From Bacteroidota bacterium (GTDB lineage: Bacteria; Bacteroidota; Bacteroidia; Bacteroidales; Prolixibacteraceae), in contig JAEYNZ010000095.1 of assembly GCA_023412195.1 (NCBI GenBank), forward strand, positions 8,201 to 72,200: 64,000 bases of DNA, in the 5' to 3' direction. Shown piece by piece: positions 44,841-55,365 of this stretch. Under the pieces are notes generated by a model that was not told the origin of the DNA, did not search any database, and saw nothing but the letters and a program-made list of their open reading frames with translations. The position numbers were made by a program, and so were the translations under genes. The number at the start of each line of letters is the position of its first letter. The stretch's first letter is position 1.

Positions 44841-46730
44841 ATGAGCAAACATTTTCAGAAATCAATTGTAAGAATTATTTACATGATTCAAAAGATGAAG
44901 GATATTAGAAAGAATAAAAAGAAAAACAGCAATCATGGTGAAATGAAAAGAACATTGGGAGTAGCTTCTGTATTTGCAATTTGTACGGGTGCTGCTTTCA
45001 GTTCAGGTTTTTTTCTGCTTCCGGGATTTGCATCAGATGAAACCGGACCATCTTTACCCCTGGCTTTCCTCGTTGCAGGAATATTTATGCTTCCAGCCAT
45101 TTTCTCCATTTCTGAATTGAGTTCAGCTATGCCACGGTCAGGTGGACCTTATTTTTTTATGACACGTAGTTTTGGGCCACTGGTTGGAATAATGGGAGCT
45201 TTTGGAAAATATGTCCAGCTGGTGTTAAAGGCAGCTTTTGCTTTTGTAGGTGCAGGAGTTTATATCTCACTGATAATGAACCTAAATACAACACTCGTTG
45301 CCTTAATATTAATCTTTGTCTTCACTGTCATTAATCTGTTGGGGATCAAACAGGCTGCAACTACAGAAAAGGTTTTGGTTTTTATTTTAATCCTGCTTTT
45401 GCTTTATTTTCTTTTTGCAGGAGTATATCAGATTCTTTCAGACCAACAGCCATTGCAGGAAAGATTTCAGCCATTATTTCCTTCGGGTACTGCCGGATTC
45501 ATAACTGCCTTAGCTCTTGTATTTGTTTCTTACGGAGGAATGGGGCAGGTTGCAAGTGTTGCTGAAGAAATAAAAGAACCATCGGTTTCAATACCCAAAG
45601 GCATGATGTGGGCGCTATGGGTAGCCACATTTTTCTACATTGCCGGTACCATGGTAATGATTGCACTGGTTTCCACTGAAAATCTTCAGGATGATAAAGT
45701 TCCTGCTGCAACGACAGCTGAGCAGATCAGCCGGATACCTTTACCGGTAGTTGTGATGGTTGTGGCAGCCCTTGCAGCTTTTGCATCGACGGGCAATGCA
45801 GCCATATTGTCGGCTGCGCGGTATCCGCTTGCACTTTCCAGAGATCAGCTTATATGGAAAAAGTTCAGCGATCTCGACAATAAAGGAATTCCGAAAAAGG
45901 CAGTTCTGCTTACGGGTATTCTTATTTCAGTCTTGATACTTGTTCTTGATGTTCAGGGGATTGCTAAATTGGCAAGTGTTTTTCTCTTGTTTATATTTTT
46001 AGGCCTATGCCTTGCACAGATTATTTTCAGAGAAAGCAGGTCAGATGAGTATCAGCCAAAGTACAAGAGTCCTTTTTACCCATGGATGCAAATCATTGGT
46101 ATCATCATTTACCTGGTGCTCATTATTGCAAGTGGATTGAAGGCCATCTTATTCGTTGCAGGAGTTATTTTAATGAGCATCCTGTGGTATGTCTTTGGTA
46201 TTAATAAAACAACCACTTTTTCCGCAGCGATATACCCGCTGCTGCTGCGGATGGGAAAATCAGGTATTCATGGTGGAGCACATGAAGACACTTTATTTAA
46301 TTCAGTTGTAAAGCGAACCATCTTTCTTGAACTTGATGAACCAGCTTCATTTGGAGGATCCAGAATAAAGGTTTCACATGCTATTAAGGAAAGACCTGGC
46401 GGCCAAAAAGAAGAAATTGAGACTTTACTTCAAAAGGAAGTTAAACACTGGGTGCATACCCTAGAAATAAATGTTTCGGTTGCACCCATACTTTTAGATG
46501 GAATCGAACAACCTGAAATGATTGTGATGAAAGGTGAAATCAGAATAGACAATCATAAAAGTGACGGACTGATAATTATTATGGATGACAGGAATTCATC
46601 TGCCAGGTTATTAAAGCTGACAACAGATCTGGAAGCTTCAATCAGGAAAGAACATTTTCCTGAATCGTGGGGAAAAGCGGAATCGGCTCAAGATATAAAA
46701 ACCGCATTCTTGCCAGAAAATGATGCCTGA
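44841..46730 (+). CDS. APC family amino-acid permease with a degenerate EIIA-like C-terminal domain
   Basis: Inner-membrane permease. Residues about 38-475 form the APC core with about 12 helices: GVASVFAICTGAAFSSGFFL, AMPRSGGPYFFMTRSFGP and FVSYGGMGQVASVAEEIKEP are typical. The remaining ~155 residues are soluble. From about 525 they follow the pattern of a PTS EIIA type-2 domain (ETLLQKEVKHWVHTLEINVS, VAPILLDGIEQPEMIVMKGE, SARLLKLTTDLEASIRKE), but the phospho-His position is Ile550, so it could only be regulatory. The first 34 residues are basic, with three possible starts (44841, Met15, Met19). Substrate unknown. Confidence 0.82.
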   Translation: MSKHFQKSIVRIIYMIQKMKDIRKNKKKNSNHGEMKRTLGVASVFAICTGAAFSSGFFLLPGFASDETGPSLPLAFLVAGIFMLPAIFSISELSSAMPRSGGPYFFMTRSFGPLVGIMGAFGKYVQLVLKAAFAFVGAGVYISLIMNLNTTLVALILIFVFTVINLLGIKQAATTEKVLVFILILLLLYFLFAGVYQILSDQQPLQERFQPLFPSGTAGFITALALVFVSYGGMGQVASVAEEIKEPSVSIPKGMMWALWVATFFYIAGTMVMIALVSTENLQDDKVPAATTAEQISRIPLPVVVMVVAALAAFASTGNAAILSAARYPLALSRDQLIWKKFSDLDNKGIPKKAVLLTGILISVLILVLDVQGIAKLASVFLLFIFLGLCLAQIIFRESRSDEYQPKYKSPFYPWMQIIGIIIYLVLIIASGLKAILFVAGVILMSILWYVFGINKTTTFSAAIYPLLLRMGKSGIHGGAHEDTLFNSVVKRTIFLELDEPASFGGSRIKVSHAIKERPGGQKEEIETLLQKEVKHWVHTLEINVSVAPILLDGIEQPEMIVMKGEIRIDNHKSDGLIIIMDDRNSSARLLKLTTDLEASIRKEHFPESWGKAESAQDIKTAFLPENDA

Positions 46731-46802
46731 TCAGGGCTTGTATTTTAAAAGTACCCTTTTGTCCTATAATTGATATTATGATAAATAAAATATATATAGA
46801 AA

Positions 46803-46825
46803 AAGGAGTGAAATATTCACTCCTT
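46803..46825 (-). terminator. intrinsic terminator of the TPR lipoprotein gene
   Basis: Perfect 10-bp stem AAGGAGTGAA/TTCACTCCTT with 3-nt loop, followed on the minus strand by TTTCTAT. It lies 12 bp past the stop at 46837, and may also stop plus-strand transcripts from the permease gene. Confidence 0.82.
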
Positions 46826-46836
46826 ATCGTATTAGT

Positions 46837-48015
46837 TTACTGTCCGAGTTCCTCGAGCATTTTATTATAGTTGTCCATATCTTTGAGCCTGTAATAAAGG
46901 TTTTTCAAAGATTCCTTGGTCATGTTGTCATCAGGCTTCAGTTCGTAGCATTTTTCCATATAAGGCAGTGCCTTTTTGAACCATTCATCGGCTTTTTTAA
47001 GTTCAGCCTCATATTCATCATTTTTATTGGTAGGAACAGCATTGGCAACTTCAATCTGTTTTACACCCTCATTATAATATAATGCGCCCATATTATAATA
47101 TGCATTGAACATGCTTGGGTCTGCCTTAATGGCTTTGTCGTACGATTCAATGGCTTTGGTGTTATTGTTCATTTTCTCGTAGAGAGTTCCCTGGGCAAAA
47201 TGATATGTAGCATTGTTCGGTTCCTTTTCAATAGCCATCGAAAGATATCTCATGGCATCTTCAGTCTTGTTCATGTTCAGGTAGATCTGAATCATGCTGG
47301 TTAACACGACATTATCTTCAGGATATTTTTCGAAACCTTCCTGCAATGTTGTTAAAGCGCCCAGGGTATCTTTCTTCAGCTGGTATGCATTAGCAATCAG
47401 GCTGTATGTTCTGGCTTCGTTATATCCGGTAGCAGCAGCTTGTTTGTAGTATTCAATTGCTTTATCATAATTTTCAGCATTATAGGCAGCTAAACCGGCA
47501 TTAAATATAATGACGGTGTCGATTGCCCCGGGGCTGTCCTGTGCAATGATAGGAAGATCCTGAATAGCAAGTATCTGCTCGAATGAACGCAAAGCTTTGT
47601 TATAATCTTCAGCATTAAAAGCTTCTACAGCCTGGTTTGTAAGATCATTTGTCAGCAGGGTCATCTTAACCTTAAGGCTATTGCTGAACTTATTATCTGT
47701 ATCCAGGTCAAATGCTTTTTTATATGAATTGAATGCTTCAGTTAAAGGATCATCAGATAGCTGTTTAACAGCCTGGTCCTTCGATTGATAAATTGCCTGG
47801 TAAATTTCACCCCTTACCTCCCATGTACGTGGCCAGTTTACTGTCTTTTCAGCATTTTCTGCTGTAGGATCAATGGCTTCATTGATGGTTTGCAAGGCTT
47901 CATCCAATTTACCTGTATCTTTCAGACTTTGTGAACTCGAGACCTTTGTCCTGGGCGAACAAGCCGCCAGAACGATTATCAGGGCCAGGCTCATTAAAAT
48001 AATTGTCCTTTTCAT
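46837..48015 (-). CDS. tetratricopeptide-repeat lipoprotein
   Basis: 392 residues. Lipoprotein signal MSLALIIVLAAC; body of helical hairpins with at least five TPR-like units between about residues 60 and 345 (e.g. NAENYDKAIEYYKQAAATGY, NNTKAIESYDKAIKADPSMF, FNAYYNMGALYYNEGVKQIE). It would act as a protein-interaction scaffold on the periplasmic face of a membrane; partners are unknown. Own promoter and terminator, so monocistronic. gyrA lies upstream on the same strand, 76 bp away. Confidence 0.9.
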   Translation of the reverse strand: MKRTIILMSLALIIVLAACSPRTKVSSSQSLKDTGKLDEALQTINEAIDPTAENAEKTVNWPRTWEVRGEIYQAIYQSKDQAVKQLSDDPLTEAFNSYKKAFDLDTDNKFSNSLKVKMTLLTNDLTNQAVEAFNAEDYNKALRSFEQILAIQDLPIIAQDSPGAIDTVIIFNAGLAAYNAENYDKAIEYYKQAAATGYNEARTYSLIANAYQLKKDTLGALTTLQEGFEKYPEDNVVLTSMIQIYLNMNKTEDAMRYLSMAIEKEPNNATYHFAQGTLYEKMNNNTKAIESYDKAIKADPSMFNAYYNMGALYYNEGVKQIEVANAVPTNKNDEYEAELKKADEWFKKALPYMEKCYELKPDDNMTKESLKNLYYRLKDMDNYNKMLEELGQ

Positions 48016-48045
48016 TTTTATAAAATTTTAATTTTAAGTTTTTAA

Positions 48046-48076
48046 CAAAAGTATTACGAATAAAAATTTATTCAAA
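48046..48076 (-). promoter_or_regulatory. promoter of the TPR lipoprotein gene
   Basis: Minus-strand TTTG (48076-48073), 19 bp, TACTTTTG (48053-48046), about 30 bp before the ATG. It lies between the gyrA stop and this gene, showing independent transcription. Confidence 0.72.
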
Positions 48077-48091
48077 CAGTTATATAACAAA

Positions 48092-50623
48092 TTATTCCTG
48101 CTCAGGGTCATTTTCTTCATTTTCGTGGATGTCATAATCATCCATATTGTCACCAGGAATATTATCCATCACTTCCTTCTCAACATTTTCATTAACCACA
48201 CGAGCCACTGATGCAATGCTGTCATCTTCTCTCAGATTTATCAGCCGTACGCCCTGTGTGGCACGTCCAAGCAGAGAAATTTTACTTACTGCAAGCCTTA
48301 TAGTCGTTCCTGCCTGGGTAATGATCATCAGATCATTTTTGTCTGTAACACTCTTAATTGAAATTAGTTTACCGGTTTTATCGGTAATGTTCAAGGTCTT
48401 AACACCTTTGCCTCCCCTGTTTGTAACCCTGTAATCTTCCAATTTGGAGCGTTTGCCATATCCATTTTGAGAAATAACCAGGATGTCTTCATTTCCATTT
48501 TGAAGGCAGACCATACCTATAACTTCATCCTGTTCATTTGCAAGTGTTACTCCCCTCACTCCTGAAGCACTGCGGCCCATTGGCCTGACTTTCTTTTCAT
48601 TGAAGCGAATAGCCTTACCGGAATGTATTGCAAGCATGATTTCGCTGTTTCCGTCAGTCAGCCTGGCTTCAAGCAGCTCATCCCCTTCCCTGATTGTTAT
48701 GGCATTCACACCATTCTGACGAGGCCTTGAATAGGATTGCAGGGATGTTTTTTTAATCATTCCCTTCCGGGTGGCAAAAAGTATGTAATTATTCTTTATA
48801 AATTCCTGATCTTCAAGAGTTTTCACTTTCATGAAAGTTAATACCTTATCATCTGCAGCAATGTTCAGTATGTTTTGAATGGCTCTTCCTTTGGAGGCAC
48901 GGGTACCCTCCGGTATCTGGTATACTTTCAGCCAGTAACACCTGCCTTTTTCAGTGAACAACAGCAGCGTATTGTGCATGGAAGCAATAAAAATATGTTC
49001 AAGGAAATCTTCGTCGCGGGTGGTGCCTCCCTTAGATCCTATTCCTCCCCTGCCCTGCGTCCTGAACTCAGTAAGTGGTGTACGTTTAATGTAACCAAGG
49101 TGAGAAATGGTAATGACCATATCTTCGTCGGCATAAAAATCTTCCGGGTTAAACTCTTCAGCATTGGGAACGATTTCTGTGCGCCGCTCATCGCCATACT
49201 TGCTTTTTATTTCAAGAAGTTCCGTCTTTATAATTTCCATTCTCAATGAAACATCAGCCAGAACTTTTTTATAGTAATCAATCTGCTGCATAATTTCATC
49301 GTATTCCTTCCGAAGCTTATCCTGTTCAAGACCTGTAAGCTGTCTCAGCCGCATGTCGACAATGGCACGTGACTGTATTTCAGAAAGGCCAAATTTTTCG
49401 ATCAGTTTTTCTCTTGCTTCATCAGGGGTAGATGACCCTCTGATGATGGCAATCACTTCATCAATATGATCACTTGCGATAATAAGTCCTTCAAGAATAT
49501 GTGCCCGTTTTTCAGCCTGATCCAGTTCATACTGGGTTCGCCTGACAACAACATCATGCCTGTGATTTACGAAATGTTTAATGATGTCGGTGAGGTTCAG
49601 TATTTTGGGACGACCATTTACCAGGGCGATATTATTTACGTTAAAGGCAGTTTGGAGAGCAGTGTATTTATATAATTTATTAAGCACTACATTGCTCATT
49701 GCATCCCTTCTCAGATCGTAAACCACACGCATGCCATCGCGGCCCGACTCATCGTTTACATTTGAAATTCCTTCAATTTTCTTTTCATTAACCAGATCGG
49801 CTGTTTTCTGAATCATCTCAGCACGATTAACCAGATATGGAATTTCAGTGACTACAATTTTTTCCCTGTTTCCCTCATTTTCAATATGAGCCTTTCCGCG
49901 AAGGACGATTCTTCCTCTTCCGGTTTCAAACGCCTCCCTGACACCCTGGTAACCGTAAATAATTCCACCTGTCGGAAAGTCAGGTGCCTTAATAATTGTG
50001 ATAAGGTCATCCATTGATATGTCATTGTTGTCGATGTATGCTACAATGGCATCAATGGAATCTGAAAGGTTATGAGGGGCCATATTTGTGGCCATACCAA
50101 CTGCAATGCCCGATGACCCGTTGATAAGCAACTGGGGGATTTTGGTTGGTAAAACCGAAGGTTCTGTTAATGATTCATCAAAGTTGGGTTGAAAATCAAC
50201 AGTGTTTTTATCAAGATCGGCCAAAGTTTCTTCTGCAATCTTACTCATCCTTGCCTCGGTATAACGCATGGCAGCGGGGCTGTCACCATCTACCGAGCCG
50301 AAGTTTCCCTGTCCGTCGATCAGTGGATAACGCAAAGACCAGGGCTGAGCCATCCTTACCATTGTAAAATAAACCGATGAATCACCATGTGGGTGATATT
50401 TCCCCAGAACTTCCCCTACAATTCTGGCTGATTTTTTATATGAGCGGTTTGACAGTATTCCCAGATCATACATGCCATAAAGTACTCTGCGGTGCACAGG
50501 TTTAAATCCATCCCTAACATCAGGCAAAGCACGTGAAACAATAACTGACATCGAATAATCGATGTAAGCCGATTTCATCTGGTCTTCAATGTTAATCCTG
50601 ATTATTTTTTCTCCTTCACTCAT
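48092..50623 (-). CDS. gyrA: DNA gyrase subunit A
   Basis: Breakage-reunion subunit of gyrase; introduces negative supercoils with GyrB. 843 residues, full length. Catalytic Tyr121 in [10 protein letters not shown]-terminal [26 protein letters not shown]-terminal beta-pinwheel with the GyrA box region [11 protein letters not shown], which distinguishes it from ParC. Acidic tail (last ~30 residues). In the quinolone-resistance region [17 protein letters not shown] the Ser83 equivalent (Ser82) is kept, but the position of E. coli Asp87 is Phe86. Minus-strand TATTTTTG at 50666-50673 is a likely -7 box, about 43 bp upstream. Confidence 0.98.
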   Translation of the reverse strand: MSEGEKIIRINIEDQMKSAYIDYSMSVIVSRALPDVRDGFKPVHRRVLYGMYDLGILSNRSYKKSARIVGEVLGKYHPHGDSSVYFTMVRMAQPWSLRYPLIDGQGNFGSVDGDSPAAMRYTEARMSKIAEETLADLDKNTVDFQPNFDESLTEPSVLPTKIPQLLINGSSGIAVGMATNMAPHNLSDSIDAIVAYIDNNDISMDDLITIIKAPDFPTGGIIYGYQGVREAFETGRGRIVLRGKAHIENEGNREKIVVTEIPYLVNRAEMIQKTADLVNEKKIEGISNVNDESGRDGMRVVYDLRRDAMSNVVLNKLYKYTALQTAFNVNNIALVNGRPKILNLTDIIKHFVNHRHDVVVRRTQYELDQAEKRAHILEGLIIASDHIDEVIAIIRGSSTPDEAREKLIEKFGLSEIQSRAIVDMRLRQLTGLEQDKLRKEYDEIMQQIDYYKKVLADVSLRMEIIKTELLEIKSKYGDERRTEIVPNAEEFNPEDFYADEDMVITISHLGYIKRTPLTEFRTQGRGGIGSKGGTTRDEDFLEHIFIASMHNTLLLFTEKGRCYWLKVYQIPEGTRASKGRAIQNILNIAADDKVLTFMKVKTLEDQEFIKNNYILFATRKGMIKKTSLQSYSRPRQNGVNAITIREGDELLEARLTDGNSEIMLAIHSGKAIRFNEKKVRPMGRSASGVRGVTLANEQDEVIGMVCLQNGNEDILVISQNGYGKRSKLEDYRVTNRGGKGVKTLNITDKTGKLISIKSVTDKNDLMIITQAGTTIRLAVSKISLLGRATQGVRLINLREDDSIASVARVVNENVEKEVMDNIPGDNMDDYDIHENEENDPEQE

Positions 50624-50886
50624 TATGTCATTCTTTGTTAATAATTTCCTTTTTTAAAAGACCCACAAAAATAGTAAAAATCATCTGTCAAAAGGACATG
50701 TTTAGGTTTGAAATGTGAATCCAGTATGCATAAGATATCAACAAATTAACCTCAGAGGTATGATGAAAACTGATATTTCGTAAAAACTTCACATAAAATA
50801 TGACATATAGGTTCGGGAATTTGACTAATTTAGTACTCCAAACCTTTAGGAATAATTTTTGTAATTGGAAGGATAAATTTATAATT

Positions 50887-53412
50887 ATGGATTCTCAATT
50901 TTCACCAAGAATAAAAGATATCATAGGTTACAGTAGAGAAGAAGCGATCAGGCTTGGCAATGATTATATTGGCCAGGAGCACTTGTTTCTCGGGATTTTG
51001 AGGGATGGTGAAGGTATTGCCACTGAAATTCTCGAGAATATGGGTGTTAATCTGGCAGATCTGAAAGTGATGATTGAAAATAAGGTCAGAAATGAAAAGC
51101 CATTAAATGTCAAGGCCGACCTGATGATGCTAAAATCGACTGAGAAGACCCTTAAACTGGTATATCTTGAAGCACGCTGGTTTAAGAGCCCAACTGCCAA
51201 CAGCGGGCATCTTTTGCTGGCTATTTTAAAAGACAGCGATAACATAGTGACACAATTGCTTGTTGAATTTGGTGTAAACTATTACATCATTAAATCGCAG
51301 TTAAAAGATTATAAAACACCTGAATCAAGATCAGATTTTCCTGAAAGTGAAGATGATGAAACAGGAGGTGCATTTTCAAGAGGTCCAGGCGGAAGTCAGG
51401 GGGCTAAAAAAGGTGCAACTCCAAAGTCAGATACTCCGGTACTGGATAATTTTGGTATTGATATCACTAAACTTGCAGAAGAAAATAACCTTGATCCAAT
51501 TGTAGGAAGGGAAAGAGAAATTGAACGTCTTGCACAGATTCTGAGCCGCAGGAAGAAAAACAACCCTATCCTGATTGGGGAACCAGGTGTCGGTAAATCA
51601 GCCATTGCTGAAGGACTGGCATTGCGTATTATTGGAAAAAAGGTATCACGTATCCTGTTCGACAAAAGAGTTGTCAGTCTCGATATTGCATCCATTGTTG
51701 CAGGTACAAAATACCGCGGGCAGTTTGAGGAAAGGATGAAAGCCATTTTGAATGAGCTCACCAAGGTCCACAACGTAATTCTTTTCATTGATGAAATACA
51801 TACTATTGTGGGAGCAGGTGGTGCAACAGGCTCGCTTGATGCAGCCAACATGCTTAAACCCGCTCTCGCACGGGGTGATATTCAGTGTATAGGTGCAACT
51901 ACCCTTGATGAATACCGTCAGCATATTGAAAAAGATGGCGCACTGGAACGACGTTTCCAGAAAGTGATGGTTGAACCGACTACAGTTGATGAGACCATTG
52001 AAATTCTTACAAACATTAAAAGCAGATACGAGGATCACCACAATGTGACCTATACACCCAAGGCCATTGAAGCCTGCGTTAAGCTGACAGCCCGGTATAT
52101 ATCCGACCGCTTTCTGCCTGATAAGGCTATAGATGCATTGGATGAAGTGGGATCAAGGGTGCATATTTCCAATATTAATGTTCCTGACAGGATTGTTAAG
52201 CTTGAAGAGAAAATTGAGCAGACTAAAGAAGAGAAAATTGCTGCTGTAAAAAGTCAGAATTTTGAGCTTGCTGCCAATTTCAGGGATAAAGAAAAGAACC
52301 TGCTTCTTCTTCTTGAAAAAGAGAAGGAAAACTGGGAAAAAGAAATGATTAATCACCGGGAAATAGTTGACGAAGATAAAGTGGCCGAAGTTGTTGCCAT
52401 GATGTCAGGTGTTCCTGTTCAACGTATAGCCCAGGCAGAAGGAAAACGTCTTATGCATATGGAACAGGATCTGAGATCGAAGGTTATCGGACAACAAGAG
52501 GCCATTCAGAAGATTGTTAAGGCAATCCAGAGAAACCGTGCGGGCTTGAAAGATCCTAACCGTCCTATAGGCTCCTTTATATTTTTAGGACCTACAGGGG
52601 TTGGTAAAACACAGCTTGCAAAAATCCTGGCCTTGTACCTTTTCGACAGTATAGATTCACTCATCAGAATCGACATGAGTGAATACATGGAAAAGTTTTC
52701 TGTTTCAAGACTTGTAGGTGCTCCTCCCGGATATGTAGGATACGAAGAAGGCGGACAGCTTACAGAAAAAGTAAGAAGGAAACCATATTCAGTAGTATTG
52801 CTTGATGAGATTGAAAAAGCACATCCCGATGTATTCCATATTTTGCTCCAGTTGTTGGATGAAGGACGCCTGACCGATAGTTTGGGCAGAAGTGTAGACT
52901 TCAAAAACACGATTATCATTATGACATCCAACATTGGTTCCAGGCAGTTGAAGGACTTTGGAAGAGGAGTCGGATTTGCTGTAAATCAAGCCAATATATC
53001 GGATAATGAGCATGCAAAATATGTTATTCAGAAGGCATTGAAAAAAGCCTTCGCACCTGAATTCCTTAACAGGATAGATGACGTTGTGATGTTCAATCAG
53101 CTTGAAAAGTCACACATACACCAGATTATTGACATTGAGATCAAGGATCTGTATAACAGGGTTGAATCGCTGAACTATAAACTTAAAATATCTTCGGCAG
53201 CCAAAGATTTTCTTGCAGAAAAAGGTTACGATCCTCAGTTTGGTGCAAGGCCTCTGAAACGGGCAATACAAAAATACCTTGAGGATGAAATGGCAGAGAT
53301 TATTATCAAAGCATCCATTACTGAGGGTGACACCATTTCAGTTGGACTTGACAAGAAAAATGATAAGCTTTCAATCCGGATACTTTCAAACAAGAATGAA
53401 TTAAGTAATTAA
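50887..53412 (+). CDS. clpC: ATP-dependent Clp protease ATPase subunit (ClpC type)
   Basis: AAA+ unfoldase that feeds substrates to ClpP. 841 residues from ATG 50887 (MDSQFSPRIKDIIGYSREEA). Clp N domain repeats (about 1-145), a Gly/Ser/Lys-rich linker (about 155-180), AAA1 with IGEPGVGKSAIAEGLA and LFIDEIHTIVGAGG, a middle domain with a UVR-like coiled coil (about 435-480, LEEKIEQTKEEKIAAVKSQN) that is diagnostic for ClpC rather than ClpB, AAA2 with LGPTGVGKTQLAKILA and VLLDEIEKAHPDVF, and a C-terminal D2-small domain. The 29-codon upstream extension has no family similarity. It ends at a bidirectional terminator. Confidence 0.95.
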   Translation: MDSQFSPRIKDIIGYSREEAIRLGNDYIGQEHLFLGILRDGEGIATEILENMGVNLADLKVMIENKVRNEKPLNVKADLMMLKSTEKTLKLVYLEARWFKSPTANSGHLLLAILKDSDNIVTQLLVEFGVNYYIIKSQLKDYKTPESRSDFPESEDDETGGAFSRGPGGSQGAKKGATPKSDTPVLDNFGIDITKLAEENNLDPIVGREREIERLAQILSRRKKNNPILIGEPGVGKSAIAEGLALRIIGKKVSRILFDKRVVSLDIASIVAGTKYRGQFEERMKAILNELTKVHNVILFIDEIHTIVGAGGATGSLDAANMLKPALARGDIQCIGATTLDEYRQHIEKDGALERRFQKVMVEPTTVDETIEILTNIKSRYEDHHNVTYTPKAIEACVKLTARYISDRFLPDKAIDALDEVGSRVHISNINVPDRIVKLEEKIEQTKEEKIAAVKSQNFELAANFRDKEKNLLLLLEKEKENWEKEMINHREIVDEDKVAEVVAMMSGVPVQRIAQAEGKRLMHMEQDLRSKVIGQQEAIQKIVKAIQRNRAGLKDPNRPIGSFIFLGPTGVGKTQLAKILALYLFDSIDSLIRIDMSEYMEKFSVSRLVGAPPGYVGYEEGGQLTEKVRRKPYSVVLLDEIEKAHPDVFHILLQLLDEGRLTDSLGRSVDFKNTIIIMTSNIGSRQLKDFGRGVGFAVNQANISDNEHAKYVIQKALKKAFAPEFLNRIDDVVMFNQLEKSHIHQIIDIEIKDLYNRVESLNYKLKISSAAKDFLAEKGYDPQFGARPLKRAIQKYLEDEMAEIIIKASITEGDTISVGLDKKNDKLSIRILSNKNELSN

Positions 53413-53424
53413 TTTAAGATACCT

Positions 53425-53453
53425 AAAAAAGCCTGGTTTTTCCAGGCTTTTTT
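53425..53453. terminator. bidirectional terminator between clpC and the SpoIIE-type gene
   Basis: AAAAAAGCCTGG pairs with CCAGGCTTTTTT around a 5-nt loop; A-run and T-run on either side let it act on both strands. It touches the stop codon of the convergent gene. Confidence 0.88.
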
Positions 53454-55330
53454 TATGGCATGAATTTAACTGCAAGCAGGCAGACATCATCAACCTGGGA
53501 TGTATTTCCCTGAATGAAATTTAATGATTCCACTACTTCCTTAGGGCTTTTACCCTTCATCTGTATCAGGTTTTCCTTTATAGTTTGATCATTAACAACA
53601 TCGGAAATTCCATCGGTGTACAGAATGATCATATCACCTTTTTCAAGGGAAACCTGGTCATATTTGTACGCCTTATCAAGATACAGCCCCAGTGGCAGGC
53701 CATGAGTAGAATTTAATTCCTCGATACTGCCATTCGACTTCAGGATATAGGGAAAAGTATGGGCAGCATTACAGTACTCCAGTTCTCCTGTTTTTACATT
53801 AAGAACTCCCAGGAAAAGAGTCAGAAAATACTGATGTTGATTACTTGTATACAATTCAGCATTGGTTTTTCTGATGATTTTCCTGGGATATTTTAAGAAA
53901 GCGTTATTTTTGATCATGGTGAGTGCGACACTCATAAAAATGGCAGCCGGCACACCCTTTCCTGATACATCACCTATTGTTAACAGCAGGTGGTCATCAT
54001 CTATGAAAAAGAAGTCAAACAAGTCACCGCTTACTACCCTTGCAGGCTTATAAACTGCGTAAAGGTCTACTTCTTTCCTTTCAGTAAAGATCGGAAAATT
54101 TGTTTTAATCAGGCTCTGCTGAATTTCAGATGCCTGCTGCAAGTCCTGTTTGTATTGCTGGCTGCTATGTACCTCCTTTTCTCTTGACCGTTGGTATTCT
54201 TCAAACCAGTTTTTCAGGAATTCGAGGCTGCTGGCTACCTGTTTAACTTCATTTTCTGTCTGAGCTTCATTTCTTTTATTCGGGTTGCTAAAGTCAGTTA
54301 ACTGAGATGTAACATCCTTTAAAGGTGCAATCAATTTTTTTGTTATGAATCCTATTATTGCAAATAGAAGAACAATGCCTGCAAGTGCGAAGATTATCAT
54401 TCTTATGGTAACTCCATATAATTCGCTGAATAATTCACGATGTGGAATTACATAAATCAAAAACCAGGAGGTTTCCGGTATCGGAGAGAAATGCACCCAG
54501 CTTTTTTCATAGTCAAGAGGTTCGGGATATGCGATCAATGTGCCCCGCTCACGTTGCGATAGCATAGTGGCCAGATCATTTTTTTTATAATTAATAATTT
54601 TAGATGAAAGAGCCGTAATATTGCTTTTTAAAATCCTTTCCTTTTGAGGATGGGTAAGATAATTTCCAGCACCATCTACTATAAAAGCATAGCCACGGCT
54701 TTCAGGGTGGATCATTCCGCTTATATTTTCATTCAGAGTGGAAAGTGATAATTTACTGATAACATGACCTGCTTTTACAGGGTTACCATTATTATCAATT
54801 AAATTCACCTGGTGGTAATATAAAACAGCAACTACATCATGTTCTGAATCATAAAAAGCATCAGTCCAGCCCGCTGAATCTTCCAGCGTAAAATTTGCTA
54901 AATACCTTTGGTCGGCTGAATTGACTAATGAAAAATCTCCACTTTCATTATAATTCAAATTTGAGTGTCTGTCATAACCTATGGTATAATGTTTCTTTGA
55001 AATTTCATCTGACTCTTTTAAAACTACCTGAATAGATGAAATATAAGGATACCTTACAATTATACTCGACAGTAATATTTGCACTTTTTCATTGGTGCTG
55101 TAGTAATGAAACTGCAGTGCAATATTTTCTGTAACCTCTTTTGTGGAAACAACCTGCCTGTTGACCAATGAATTCACTTCAGAATTTAACCCAATAGCCT
55201 TATTCTCGATGTTCTCACGCAAAAGCCGTTGATTCATAAAAAAATAGGCGATGATGAAAACAACAAAAACAGATATTACAGCAAGTGAAATATAAAAACT
55301 TAACCGATAAGCCAAAGATTTATCAATCAT
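53453..55330 (-). CDS. membrane-bound sensor with SpoIIE/RsbU-type serine phosphatase domain
   Basis: 625 residues: N-terminal helix (about 10-33), extracytoplasmic dCache-like sensor region (about 35-300, with GRGYAFIVDGAGNYLTHP near residue 205), second helix (about 307-330), HAMP (about 330-380), coiled coil, and a PP2C-like SpoIIE phosphatase domain (about 420-622) with VSGDLFDFFFIDDDHLLLTI, GDVSGKGVPAAIFM, GLPLGLYLDKAYKYDQVSLE, MIILYTDGISDVVND and DDVCLLAVKF; the Asp metal ligands are present. Such proteins usually dephosphorylate an anti-anti-sigma (STAS) partner. No STAS, RsbW-type kinase or sigma gene is nearby. It is 35 bp after the PfkB gene and may belong to the same transcript. 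Confidence 0.9.
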   Translation of the reverse strand: MIDKSLAYRLSFYISLAVISVFVVFIIAYFFMNQRLLRENIENKAIGLNSEVNSLVNRQVVSTKEVTENIALQFHYYSTNEKVQILLSSIIVRYPYISSIQVVLKESDEISKKHYTIGYDRHSNLNYNESGDFSLVNSADQRYLANFTLEDSAGWTDAFYDSEHDVVAVLYYHQVNLIDNNGNPVKAGHVISKLSLSTLNENISGMIHPESRGYAFIVDGAGNYLTHPQKERILKSNITALSSKIINYKKNDLATMLSQRERGTLIAYPEPLDYEKSWVHFSPIPETSWFLIYVIPHRELFSELYGVTIRMIIFALAGIVLLFAIIGFITKKLIAPLKDVTSQLTDFSNPNKRNEAQTENEVKQVASSLEFLKNWFEEYQRSREKEVHSSQQYKQDLQQASEIQQSLIKTNFPIFTERKEVDLYAVYKPARVVSGDLFDFFFIDDDHLLLTIGDVSGKGVPAAIFMSVALTMIKNNAFLKYPRKIIRKTNAELYTSNQHQYFLTLFLGVLNVKTGELEYCNAAHTFPYILKSNGSIEELNSTHGLPLGLYLDKAYKYDQVSLEKGDMIILYTDGISDVVNDQTIKENLIQMKGKSPKEVVESLNFIQGNTSQVDDVCLLAVKFMP

Positions 55331-55365
55331 TCTCTCTCATCCATAATAATACTACAATTTAAACA

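Noticed and set aside
50800..50886. 29-residue N-terminal extension of clpC
   Set aside because: The Clp N domain begins right at the ATG at 50887; the extension has no family similarity and is probably leader DNA.
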